Positions 25,838 through 35,930 of a stretch of 64,000 nucleotides of DNA are shown here, piece by piece (the stretch's first letter is position 1; the number at the start of each line of letters is the position of its first letter). The stretch is taken from positions 62,001-126,000 of the forward strand of contig NW_022161845.1 of the NCBI RefSeq assembly GCF_008728515.1, read 5' to 3'. The notes under the pieces are model-generated. The model did no database searches and was not told the origin of the DNA. It saw nothing but the letters and a program-made list of their open reading frames with translations. The stretch comes from Papio anubis (Eukaryota; Chordata; Mammalia; Primates; Cercopithecidae). The position numbers and the translations under genes were made by a program.

Positions 25838-25917
25838 CTGCACAGACTGGTCTCTCCAACAGGAAATTAGCTTCAAAAGTGAAAGGTCAGCCTCAGGTAC
25901 ATGGGAATCATTCTTAC
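25838..25917 (-). CDS. WDR72: WDR72 exon (human exon 17), 80 bases
   Basis: An 80-base exon begins GTAAGAATG straight after the acceptor tatatttctag and ends GTGCAG|gtatga. The leading GT completes glycine from the upstream exon; 26 codons follow: KNDSHVPEADLSLLKLISCW then RDQSVQ. It matches about human residues 958-984. The tryptophan codon TGG at 25858-25856 is the residue that counts to W978, the site of a human nonsense mutation in amelogenesis imperfecta; it is intact here. The exon starts with a consensus 5' splice sequence, so joining to the upstream ...AAATG recreates AAATG|GTAAG, identical to the upstream donor. Eighty bases is not a multiple of three, so skipping it alone would shift the frame. 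Confidence 0.97.
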
Positions 25918-25921
25918 CTAG
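25913..25921 (-). promoter_or_regulatory. AG|GTAAG juxtaposed acceptor and donor at exon 17
   Basis: The minus strand reads ctag|GTAAG across the acceptor. After normal splicing the junction AAATG|GTAAGAATG is again a good donor, the arrangement seen in recursively spliced exons. Whether it is used as a donor cannot be judged from sequence. Confidence 0.6.
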
Positions 25922-25974
25922 AAATATACAGAACACATTTATATCTTGAGAGTATTAAAAATGGATAGCGGCTC

Positions 25975-26130
25975 TTAAGATGGGCTGCATATTAGAATCA
26001 CCTGGGAAGCTTTGTTTTTTATAAACACCAGTGCCCAGATTCAATCTTCCAGAGATTTTTATTTTACAGATCCTGTGGTAGAGGTGGGACAGGCATTAAT
26101 GCTTTGTAAAAGTGCCACAGATGATTTACA
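25975..26130 (+). mobile_element. MER5A-like hAT DNA transposon
   Basis: gggctgcatattagaatcac, ctgggaagctttg, accagtgcccagattcaatc and ctgtggtagaggtgggacag follow the MER5A order. It starts 58 bases upstream of exon 17 in the sense of transcription. Confidence 0.8.
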
Positions 26131-26159
26131 TGTACAGCCAGAGTCAACATCCATTTGTC

Positions 26160-26218
26160 TACATTTATATACACACCCACACACCCATATATACACACAC
26201 ACACACATTTATATGTAA
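26160..26218. repeat. CA-rich simple repeat
   Basis: tatacacacccacacaccca then tatatacacacacacacaca and related units. Confidence 0.85.
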
Positions 26219-27836
26219 TTCTAACAATTATACTAACACATATTCACATCAAATCAGATTCATTTTTACAGTTTCAACACATTTTTGACCCAAGACAGAT
26301 CACCAAATTTTACAATTCCTTCCTTATTCAAATTCTGAAATTCTCCTCTGCCATGAATTAGTCTCTATCACATGTAAAATCAAATAAAAGACTTCCTTTG
26401 ATTTGTCCTTACCCAGCTCTACCACTCTGATCAATAGGTAGAGCACTACTGTTTTAATTTGACTCATTCTGTTATGTATTGTTTCTTTTCTGTCTGCCCT
26501 CTCCAATGTCCTTTCTATCTGTCTTAATGTTCAGTGTGAAATTTTAAGAATGAGTGAGCGCTTGGTTTAAGTAAATTGGTTCATTGAGTGTCCAGCAGTT
26601 TCCTACACACACACAAAAAATAAGAAGTGTCTTTTCATTAATTGAAAATGTACATATACTCATAATGAACAATCGATGAATTAAGGCTTTCTGATGGCTA
26701 AAGTCTATTATCTAGGCGGCACATCCTGAGAGTGACATAGGGAAGAATGGTAAGGGCTTGCGCAAGCGGAAAAGTTGTTACTATAATTGTCTACTTAAAT
26801 TAATATATTGATATATGTCTGACATTGTGGTATCAACTATTTAAATTAGCATTTGTCTGATACACTTTTCATCAAATCCCTATTTTTATATTAACATATG
26901 AGATATCCATCTATCGATCTATATGAATATATATTTACTACATTAGTAGTCAAAGAAAATGTAATAAAAGTATTCTATACAATGCAATTTGAGAACATAA
27001 AAGTAATATATAAGAAACTTCTGACCAATTATTGATAGTATTTTTTCCTGATAGAGCACTTAATATAAATGTAAAATGACCATGAACACTATATAAAACA
27101 TGTAAGTATGATAGAAGATTATAATTTTGACATGTTTTCCATTTCTTCATGAACACAGTAGGTAAGAGAACATTTTCTTTTGATCTCCGTTTTTCCTCCC
27201 TCTCCCACTTTGCTGACCCTGTGACTCAACCATCAAAGCTAAGTATTGGTCTCAACTGTAACTACTTACTAACATCATGGGGTACCTCAAAGTACACTTT
27301 AATGTGATGTTGAAATTTTAATATGTGATAGAAATGAGAGCCAATTTATCTTGGCAATGTCAGTGAGTTAAAGAATTAATTGCAACTTTAGGGGGAAAGA
27401 TGAAAAGAAAATATCCGAGGCTTACCAATATTATTCAGTCACCATTCCTGCTGACAGAAGTGAATACTGGTTCCTGTCAACATTTTAGAATGAGCACCTC
27501 AGAGTATTATTTTATTCTTTAGGATTTGGCTTTATAAAATTAATACCATGAAGTCAATGCTTCCTTTTGTTTAACCTTCCATCTTCCTAGTATTATTATT
27601 ATTTTTTTTTGAAAAACGTGTTTCCCTCGTCCTTAGCTGAATTTCAAATGCGATAAAGGCCAACCTAAATCCCAGAGAGATGATTCTATAGTAACAGTAG
27701 TTGCTTAGGCTTTTTTGCTGGGGCAGCCACAGGAAAAACAGGGACCTCCTTGATTCTAGTTAGCAATCCCCTGTCTTTGCAGAAATACTTATACTAAATC
27801 TTAAATTCCAATCCCCTTCCGAGTTACCAGTGCTAA
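26219..27836. other. Intron 16, no recognised element
   Basis: Mostly AT-rich unique-looking sequence. It was read on the minus strand for a WDR72 exon and none fits here; the true exon is at 30029. Confidence 0.45.
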
Positions 27837-27875
27837 AAAACAAACAAACAAACAAACAAACAAACAAACAACAGC
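27837..27875. repeat. (CAAA)n microsatellite
   Basis: Nine or so CAAA units in a row. Confidence 0.95.
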
Positions 27876-27984
27876 AAAACACACTGGATAGCTAACCCTA
27901 ATAAGAGTACCTATCTAAGGAGAAAAGAGGCAACCCAGACTGGGGCTATTTAGAGGGAACTTTATCTGTAATCATAAATGTGAG

Positions 27985-28250
27985 AAGTGGCCTGACACAG
28001 TGGACAGGAAATGGGGTTAGGAATCAGATTTGGATTGGAATGCAGGCCCCTCTACTGAATAGCTGTTTGCCTATAAGTCATCGAACTTCCTTGAGTCCCA
28101 TTTTTTAAAAAGTAAAACAGAGATGCTGCCTCCTACTGTGCAGGGTTGTTTTTGTATTAAATGAGTAAAAACATTAAATATGTAAAACCATTAACATAAT
28201 TCTTGGAACATACTAAGCACTAGATAATTGGAAGCTATTAATAAACTCTC
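27985..28250 (+). repeat. MIR, near full length
   Basis: Good order from ggcctgacacagtggacagg through ggattggaatgcaggcccc, cctataagtcatcgaacttcc, cagggttgttttt, attaaatgag to ggaacatactaagcactag. Confidence 0.9.
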
Positions 28251-28515
28251 ACTTAAAAATACTCTTTTCAACAGTCCTGTGAGGGCCACTGTGTACCGTT
28301 ATTCAGGTCACCCCATCCTATGGATCATATACTGCACAGCTTTGGAGGCAACATGCACACTGTGTCTGGGATCACATTCCCATTTTACAAATGTAGTAAT
28401 TAGGGCTTTTAAAAAGTAAAAAACATGCCCAATAGAACACAAGTAGTCAATGGCAGAGCTGGATCTTGAATCTCAGCCATGTATCTTATTTATCTCCAAA
28501 ACTACTGTTCTAGTC
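28251..28515 (+). repeat. MIR, second copy, with a short insertion
   Basis: aacagtcctgtgagggccac at the left and cattttacaaatgtagtaat, gtcaatggcagagctggatc at the right are MIR parts; about 70 bases between them are not. Confidence 0.65.
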
Positions 28516-28539
28516 ATTATTCATCCTTTAATTTTATTT

Positions 28540-29525
28540 GTCCGTTAATTTAATTCATCCATGAATGCAAAAGTTATTTGCTAATTCCTTCTAGATATTG
28601 TACTAGGAACTGGGGACACAACAATGAATAAAACTGTCACCAAAATATAACTTCCATGGAGCTTACAATTTAGTAGCAGGAGGCAGATGAGATTTTTAAA
28701 AGTAACAGATGTCAGATAGTGAAGAGGCTTATGGAAAATAGTACAACAGCGAAAGGGGTAGGGAGTGCTGGGGAGGAGGTAGGGCACCTTCAGTGATAAA
28801 GTGGCACTGGAGCAAGACTTGATGGATGGTAGCAGGTGGAGGGTGAGCAGGTTGAGCCACATGAAGGTCTAGGGAAAGAACACCACAGGCAAGGGTACAG
28901 CCAATGCAAAGGTCCTCAGACCTGCTTGTCATGCTTGGGTAAGAGTAAAAAGGCTAGGGTGGCTGGAATGAGTTAAGCAGGGGGTGAACACTGAGAGATA
29001 AGGTTGGATGGGGGTGTGTATGTGATGACATACATAAGCGGTCAGATCCTATAGGGCCTTGTGTGCTATAGTAAGGACAATGGCTTTTATTCTGAGTGAA
29101 ACAGAAGCCACTGGAAGGTTATACATAGAAGAGTGAGGTTCTGACTTAGTTCTGAATAAATCATTCTGGCTGCTTGGTTGGGAACAGAGTGCAGCAGCCA
29201 AGAATAGGAGCAGAGAGATGATCAGGTGCCTACTGTGGTCATCTAGGCAGGACAGGAGGAACGCTCACAGGGGTGAGGGTAAGGGAAAGGAAAGTTGAGG
29301 GAGATGGAGTTGCTGGTGTAGTGGGTGAGAAGCAGTCAGATTCTGGGATACATTCTGAAGGTAGAACTGACATAATTACTAACAGATTGGACGTGGGGTG
29401 TGAGAGAAAGGGAAAGTTCTCGGCTTGAGCAATTAGCGATTGGAAGGATAGAACTGTCATTTACTGAGATGTCCCAAACTTGGAAAAACAGGTTTGGGAG
29501 ATAAATTTGCCATTTGGCATCAAGA
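28540..29525 (+). repeat. L2, about 1 kb of the 3' half
   Basis: Long L2 in order: tactaggaactggggacac, ggagcttacaatttagtag, ggtagcaggtggagggtgag, gggccttgtgtgctatagt, aatcattctggctgcttgg, tgagatgtcccaaacttgg. It lies about 500 bases from exon 16. Confidence 0.95.
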
Positions 29526-29722
29526 GAAAATCTAAACACTGAAGTTGAGAATATAATCTTCTAAAATTGCAAGAACATTATCTAATATAATAATCATTTA
29601 TTTGGTAATAAAGATATTGATGCAATAAACTTTCCAATAAAACACAGTAATAAAATACTTAACACCTAAGTATGTCCTTTGCTGAAAAGTTTCAAATTTT
29701 TAGGCATTTCAAAGATCATTTG

Positions 29723-29930
29723 AAATCTATGTTTTATAAATGTTAGAATGTTATGTCTATGTTTTAAAATTATAAAATGTTCAATTTGTGTTTTTAAATG
29801 TTTGATAAATGTCACCCACCTCATTTTCTAAATGAAGAAAGTAAGGCCCAGAAAAGCTAAATGACTAGCCTCAAGCTACACAGCTAGTGTAATCACAAAC
29901 ATAGGTAAAATCTATGTTTTATAAATGTTA
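29723..29930. repeat. Exact 23-base direct repeat flanking 162 bases
   Basis: The 23-base unit starts AAATCTATGTTTTATAAATG and is repeated without change at 29723-29745 and 29908-29930. The interval includes a MIR-like piece at 29812-29900. Confidence 0.9.
29812..29900 (+). repeat. MIR-like fragment
   Basis: acctcattttctaaatgaag, taaggcccagaaaagct and cacagctagtg match the MIR line with cccattttacagatgagg and cacacagctagt. Confidence 0.6.
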
Positions 29931-30028
29931 TTTATTTTGACATTGCTAACCAGTTATAGAAAGACTAGTTATTTCCTTTCATAGGAAAAAAAAAAATCAG
30001 ATCATATCTGTGTCAGTAGCTCCCTTAC

Positions 30029-30120
30029 CATTTCGTGAGCAACCGTAGAAGCTTGACATATTTAAAATGTCATTCCCAGCACTTCTCACCTTATTATGTG
30101 CACATTCCATTCTGAAAGAA
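30029..30120 (-). CDS. WDR72: WDR72 exon (human exon 16), 92 bases
   Basis: A 92-base exon not visible as a long open frame, found by looking for the next piece of WDR72. The acceptor is cttttttctaacag followed by TTCTTTCAGAATGG, and the donor is CGAAATG|gtaagg. The first T completes the serine begun in the preceding exon, then 30 codons follow (SFRMECAHNKV..., with NDILNMSSFYGCSRNG at the end) and one G remains for the next exon. It corresponds to about human residues 927-958. By my recollection of the human protein about six of 32 residues differ, more than in the neighbouring exons, although both splice sites and the frame are intact. Intron 15 is 1,771 bases and intron 16 is 4,111 bases. 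Confidence 0.95.
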
Positions 30121-30296
30121 CTGTTAGAAAAAAGATTGGCAGTATATTACTAAAAAGCACAAAAAATTATTTGAGGAAATAAATCAAAGATATGGGTACA
30201 TGACCACTTTCGCAAATTTGGAAATTGAATACAGATTATTTTTAGCAATATCTTTCACATCAATTTCTTTTGTGAATCTGATTTCCTCACTTTGTT
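30121..30296. other. Intron 15 upstream of exon 16
   Basis: Holds the exon 16 acceptor tract at its left edge; nothing else is recognised. Confidence 0.4.
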
Positions 30297-30343
30297 CCCA
30301 CCTAAATCTTTTTTTTTTTTTTTAGGCTCCCACCTAAAATCTT
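30297..30343 (-). repeat. T run flanked by a near-exact 14-base direct repeat
   Basis: CCCACCTAAATCTT at 30297-30310 and CCCACCTAAAATCTT at 30329-30343 enclose a T run and aggct. It looks like a retroposition that kept only a tail, read on the minus strand. Confidence 0.6.
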
Positions 30344-31114
30344 AATCCCAATTGACCTGCACGTCTTAGTTTGCCAGTATTATCTGTGACCTACATTTAC
30401 AAGACAGGTTTGCTATTTTAGGTCACATGACTACTGACTAATGCAACAAATTAAAAAAACTCAATATGTTGACATCTGTCAAAGAATTCTCCTCAGCTAC
30501 CATTGGAGCCTTATGAAGGCGGGTTTTACCCTACACCAGTGTTCCCATCACCGGAATCTTCCGAAACTGCCAGGGATGTTCTGATAAGTAGGCAGGTGTT
30601 GCCTTAAAATTCAGTTAAATCATGTGCCCAGTTGTTAAGCTTATGAAGATTTCTCAACCTTCACAACCACAGTAAAATTTCTGTGAAATGGTCAAATTTG
30701 TTGGAAGGATTTGGTGTGACAAATCCAACATACATTATTTTGATTTCTCAAAAAATAGTATCTGGGCTCTGACAGCAGATCAAATCTGGAGTGGCTGCAG
30801 TAGAGAAGCAGTCTCTCATCCTGACATGTTCATTCTATAATTTGTTTCAATGAAGAATTCTTTAAAGAGTCAACTAATGTGTGACAACATTTGAAAGGCT
30901 ATTTAATGAAAGGCATACCAAAAGTCCGTAAGCTTCCCTAAAGTGCACCAGACATCAGACACATCATTTCCATCTTGTAATCTGTATCAGGAATAAACTT
31001 ACAATGAAAACCTCTGGCAAACAACTAAGTCCCTCATCTGCTCTGTGGGATCATGATTAGACCAATAAATCAAATTGATTAGCAATCTAAGCTTTTAAGA
31101 ATTTCACAGTCACC
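30344..31114. other. Intron 15, no recognised element
   Basis: Unique-looking sequence. Its minus strand was read for exons and nothing in frame with splice sites was found. Confidence 0.45.
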
Positions 31115-31195
31115 TATACCACCCACCTCATTTTGTAAATCAGGAAAGTAAGGCCCAGAAAAGCAAAGTGACTAGCCCAAAGTCACATAGTAGTA
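31115..31195 (+). repeat. MIR-like fragment
   Basis: acctcattttgtaaatcagg, aaggcccagaaaagcaaag and agtcacatagtag. It closely resembles the piece at 29812. Confidence 0.6.
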
Positions 31196-31392
31196 TAATC
31201 TCAACACTCAAAAACAACAGTTATTACTAAACTGTACTATGTATAAATGAATTACTAAATAGCCTCTTCTATTTTATTCTATTTTAATATGCCAAAATAT
31301 AAAATAAATGGTAAAATCTGAGGTATGAAATTTTCAATTTTTTCCTTCTCTGATGATATAAAAAACATATCATCATAAGCCTTTACTTAAAT

Positions 31393-31502
31393 GTTTTTGT
31401 TCATACTTAATTCATACCATGTATAATGGATTTCAAGACGTATATGTGTTTTTGTTCATACTTAATTCATACCATGTATAATGGATTTCAAGACGTATAT
31501 GT
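31393..31502. repeat. Perfect 55-base tandem duplication
   Basis: gtttttgttcatacttaatt at 31393 repeats from 31448, and both copies run through caagacgtatatgtg. No difference between the two copies, so it is recent. It leads straight into a microsatellite. Confidence 0.95.
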
Positions 31503-31562
31503 GTCTATGTATGTATATGTGTCTATGTATGTATATGTGTATGTATCTATGTATCTATGTAG

Positions 31563-31601
<39 letters not shown>
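31503..31601. repeat. (TATG)n and (CTAT)n microsatellite
   Basis: TATG-rich units turn into about ten perfect CTAT units. It ends 290 bases from the donor of the large WDR72 exon. Confidence 0.95.
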
Positions 31602-31891
31602 CTCATTCAGCATCCCACACTATGTCTTTTCTGACACATATTATGAAAACATTGAATATTTGTTGAATGAATGAATTTTAAATCATATAGATCTATTGCC
31701 AAATTATACTCCAATCCAAACAATTAAAAGGGAGATTTTCTTAATGTTTTTTAAACCAAGAAGTTGTTGCATATTTACCCCCACTGGAAAGAAGGAAGGA
31801 ATGTTAAAGAGCTGAATATACCAAAGAGCAAATCATGATTTTTTTTTAATGTCATAATCTAGTATAGTCAAAATCTCTAGGTATGTCTTAC

Positions 31892-32709
31892 CTGCCAACT
31901 CTAAATGCCAATTCTAAAGGCATGTTAACTAACTTATTAACTAAAAATAGTCTGCTCAACAAATAAACTATAGTATTTGACTCTTGCAAAGAATCACAAT
32001 TATTTTCCAGTCCTCTTGGAATTCCAACCTGATCTGGAAGAGTGGCTGTGTATTTATCTGACAAGTCCAAAACTTTCCTGGAAAATAAATTTACTCCTGA
32101 ATAGTCTTTTATCATTTCAGTATTGCATACATCCCAACCTGGCAACATCAGTGAGAAATGATCTTCATTCGAAGCAAGTCCCAAAGAAATAGGACCCTGA
32201 AGCTTTAAAATATTGAGGTGCTTAATGCAAAGATAATCTAAATCTTTATCCACTCCCCATGGCAAAAGGCAAGACAGAAACAATTTAGCTGTGTCTATTG
32301 TAAGACTGGCATCTACTTTTCTTGATGGCTTAGGCTGCATTTTTTTGGAGATTTTCATTTTCTTCTGCCTTTTAATTCCATCATTTTCTTCTGAGAATTT
32401 GATGGTATTATCTCCTTGGGACAGGCTTTCAGTAATAGGCTTGGCTTGTGCCTCTGCTGAGAGAGGACCACAGGCAGTTTTACTCTTTCTCAGTGTCAGT
32501 GTCTTCTTCTCCACTGTGCTCTTGGCTCTTCTCAGGACCTCACCACCATAGAATGAACTGGAAGAGTCAACATCACTGAGTGGAGTTGGTAGTAAAAGTT
32601 CAACAAGGTTTTCCAGATCAAATAGAAGAATATGAAAGCCCACGTTACTCCATTTTGTCTTCACAGGCAAGACATTAAAAGGTCTTGGGCAAAATTTGGC
32701 ATCAGCAAC
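31892..32709 (-). CDS. WDR72: WDR72 large internal exon (human exon 15)
   Basis: An 818-base exon encodes 272 whole codons plus two bases, about human residues 655-926. The acceptor is a T-rich tract ending in cccttag, and the exon opens GTTGCTGATGCC (V-A-D-A). The donor is GGCAG|gtaag; the next codon is completed by T in the following exon (AG|T, Ser). The frame is open throughout. Recognisable WDR72 text includes PVKTKWSNVGFHILLFDLEN, a basic stretch KRQKKMKISKK, LPWGVDKDLDYLCIKHLNIL and KDYSGVNLFSRKVLDLSDKY. The region lies after the N-terminal WD repeats; it has an acidic and serine-rich loop (LSDVDSSSSF), a lysine-rich linker and a leucine-rich, probably helical end. Human nonsense change S783X, from memory, falls in this exon; no premature stop is present here. 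Start phase 0, end phase 2. Confidence 0.97.
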
Positions 32710-33544
32710 CTAAGGGAACAAAAAAATATTTTGTGTCAAAGTTCTTGCTTATTAAGTTATTTTATTAAAGATTCCATGATGTTAAAGTGGCATTTTAAAA
32801 AAGTATTAATTTGCAGAGTAGCTAAAGGCAAGTCATTTTAATTTTTTTTGTCTCAGCTATAAAAAATTGCTTTCTAAATTAAATATTCTATATTCTAACA
32901 TTCTTTGAAAACTTCTTTTCTTTTTTCCTAAATTTTATTTTTCCTCTAAATAAATATGAATTATGTCTCTGGAGTAAGATGGTACTAGATTAACATCCTT
33001 TAATACACACTCTCACATCTTTCTACTATTATAGTCATAAAGACATACAAGGACAAGGTTGGTTTGAAAACTGAGGAGAACAAATGTAAGAACGCAAGCA
33101 AAAACTAAATATTTTAACAACAATGGTACTTCCAAATTTGTTAAAATTGGAAGTAACTGAAATGTTGACCAATGTCATATTGCTCTAAGAAAAACCCAAA
33201 AAACTCACCTTGTTGTCTTGCATTTGATTTTTCCCCAAAGGCTGGCACAGTGGGTTCCCATACTTCTACTATGTTCTTGCTAATTTATGAGGCATTCCTT
33301 GAATACCTTATTCCCTCATATCAACCCACTACTCTCTAAACTCTTCCTTGCGTTCCTTCTTCTTTCTAGGACTTAGGATTTCCTTATAGAATATGAAAAA
33401 TTTATTTCTTTAGTGTATGTTTCCTCCACTAGCATTCAACCCCACCTTTGCAGGAATTTTGTATGTTAGTTGCCTCAAGTGCCTACAAAACAATGCTGCT
33501 ATATAGCATTATCAAGAGACTCAATTAATGTCTGTTGAATTAAT
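32710..33544. other. Intron 14 near exon 15
   Basis: AT-rich, containing the acceptor tract of the large exon at its left edge; no repeat recognised. Confidence 0.45.
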
Positions 33545-33960
33545 AATTAGCAAATTTATACAATGGAACACAATTTAAATAATTTAAAATGGTGGTGTAA
33601 ATTGTATCGATTGGTGAAAAACATATTATTAGGCAGACAAAATAATTCTCCATTAGTAAAATTTTAGGTACAAATATAGATATTTAAAAATTTGACATAT
33701 ATCTCTATCTACATTTATATATAAAAATGTACATATATAGAGAATAAGTAAATACAAATAAATAAAGTCACAAAGGATATGAACCAAAATGTTACCAACA
33801 GTTAACACTTAATTGGGAAGAAGGAATTAATTGGGAAGAAGAAATTAAAATGATCTTTATTTATACTACGGTGTGTTGTGTTTTTGATTTGGTTTCCTGA
33901 AATTTTTTACGGCGATGATATATTTAATTTTCAATAATACAAAAGGAAAGTTTAAAAAGA
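33545..33960 (+). mobile_element. Old L1 (L1M-type) 3' end
   Basis: Shows the pattern of an old L1 tail: a diverged ORF2 end, tatctacatttatatataaa-type TA-rich stretch, caaaatgttaccaacagtta. It contains an 18-base tandem duplication at 33809-33844 (ttaattgggaagaaggaa). Confidence 0.6.
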
Positions 33961-34049
33961 AAACCATTACAAATTACAAGTGTTAAAAAATGAAATGGAG
34001 AACGAATTGTAAAGAGCACATTTGTTTGTCAATAATTGTTAATGTAATT

Positions 34050-34560
34050 ATTAACAAATAATTTTTGCAAATCAATAATAAGAAGAGGATCTTACAGATG
34101 GATGAATGGGCAAAGGTAATAACAATTCACAAAACAAATATTCAAAAGTTACAATATGAAAAATTTTTACTACAAGTAGTAACCAGAAAAATGAAATTAA
34201 AATAATACCATTCATTGGCCTTTTAATTTCACCAACATTATGTTCATCAAAGAAGCCAGACATAAAAGAATTAACTGTATGTAATTCCATCCCTGTTATT
34301 TTCAAAAGACAGGAGAAAACAAAACAAGAGGGTTTAAGGATACATTCATAAACAATAAATCTACAAAGCTAGAGGCTACCTTTTGAGGACTGGGAAAGTA
34401 TAGCTTCTGGGGCGCTCACATATTTTATTTCTGGATCTATGTAGTGATTATGAAGGTGTGTGCTTTACGACCATTGAGTTGTACATTTTTGTGCTGCATT
34501 GTTTACTTTTTTCTCTATGTGTTATACATTTCATGGTAAATAAATAATGTAAATGAATTG
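34050..34560 (+). mobile_element. Old L1 (L1M-type) ORF2 end and 3' UTR
   Basis: aaatcaataataagaagagg and gatgaatgggcaaagg are ORF2; tgaggactgggaaagtatag, tatttctggatctatgtagtg, cattgagttgtacattttt and gttatacatttcatgg are typical of an L1M 3' UTR. Confidence 0.8.
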
Positions 34561-34879
34561 TTTAAGGAATATTAACAAAGTGCCTCCATTTGGACTAAAA
34601 AGTAGACTATGTCCTAATTTTTTTTACCCTGGCATACTGTCAGAAAGTAACCAATATTTGAATTTTGTGCTTATAATTTCTTTGCTTTTGTTTAGGTCTT
34701 AATCTTAAATATGTATTCCTATTTGACCTATTTAATCTTGCATGTTTTTGCATGTTTGCCAAACTCCCGATTACATCTCCCACTTATTTAGACCATGTTT
34801 AATTTCTTTTGATAATTTTATAATCACTCAAAAATATGTTTATATTACTTGCCTATCAGTTATTTTAACTCTGCAGTAC
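34561..34879. other. Intron 14, no recognised element
   Basis: AT-rich spacer between L1 pieces. Confidence 0.4.
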
Positions 34880-35930
34880 CTATAACTATGGGCCCTCTTA
34901 AAATTTATTACTTTTGTTGCCTCTTTTTTTTCCTGCTAGAATTTTGTCAATTTTGATACTCTTTAAAGAATCAACTTTTGACTTTGTTTATCCTCTCAAT
35001 GGAATGTTTTCCTTAAAAGGTAGTCTTGCTAAGTATACAATTTTAGCTTGACTTATTTTCTCCCAGTATTGGTGAAGAAAGGATTATTCTGCAGTCTCTG
35101 TCTTCCTCTGATGCAGTTGAGAAGTCAGCTGCTAGTCTGTCACACCATCTGTCTTTTTTCTCTGCTGTTTGATTAGATCCTTTAGGCTTTAATATTCCAC
35201 AGCTTCACTATGATTCTTCTAGGTGTGGATGTTTTCCCTAGTCCTCCACTGTATCTGAGCCTCCCTATCTTTCATCAACTTTGTGAAGTTGTTGGGCTTA
35301 TCCTATTGAATATTTTCTCTCATCACACCATTATCCCCTTATGGGACACTGACCAGGTATTTGTCAGACGCTCTATCCCCTTACATTTTTTCATCTCTTT
35401 GTCTTTCTGTACACCTCATGTGGGGCAAGCTCTTCAAAATTTTTCTTTTAGTTTGCCAATTTTCTTCTCACCTGTGTTTAATATATCACTTAACTTATGC
35501 ACTGAGTTCCTAATTTTGATTTTTACATTTTTCATTTCCAGAAGTTCTATTTGGTTCTTTTAAAAAAAAAAAAAAGGTCATTTTTATAGACAGTTATTTC
35601 TTAACCATATTTTAAAATCATTCTTATATTTTTAAACATACTTATTATACTTTGCATCTGTAATTAAAGTTTCTAAAATCTTTGTGGATATGGCTCTGCT
35701 TTTTTATTTTGCCGATGTTTTCCTGTTTCCGTGTATGTTTTATAATTGTGTGTGTGTGTATGAAATATGATCAGTGAGAATCCTTTGAGATATATGTGAG
35801 GGTGCACTCTTTAAGAGAGGATTTTAGTTTGTGAATACCAGTTACCCAGGGGTACTACCAAATAGGGCCCTCTTTAAACAAAATTTCCAGCTTAAAAAGT
35901 TTTCATTCCTTGAAGGTAGTATGAATTCTG
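34880..35930 (-). mobile_element. Old L1 (L1M-type) fragment, inverted
   Basis: agaatcaacttttgactttg is antisense ORF2. tatgattcttctaggtgtgg, caactttgtgaagttgttgg, ttttcatctctttgtctttc and ttccagaagttctatttggt are a well-known antisense L1M text. A 117-codon frame on the plus strand here is just this sequence. Confidence 0.75.

Noticed and set aside
26757..26768. 12-base palindrome gcttgcgcaagc
   Set aside because: Short, single, and expected by chance in 64 kb; no partner sites.
27421..27500. Possible small exon with acattttag acceptor-like and ATG|gtgac donor-like ends
   Set aside because: The frame needed to continue WDR72 meets a stop at once, and the true exon with matching protein was found at 30029-30120.
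30480..30620. Possible exon on the minus strand with a 'SFRK' reading
   Set aside because: The frame breaks after a few codons and no splice sites fit.
31888..31891. End of the long open frame taken as a WDR72 stop codon
   Set aside because: The TAA lies in the intron, just past the GGCAG|gtaag donor; the protein continues in the next exon.
35210..35563. 117-codon plus-strand open frame rich in hydrophobic residues
   Set aside because: It is the antisense of an old L1.
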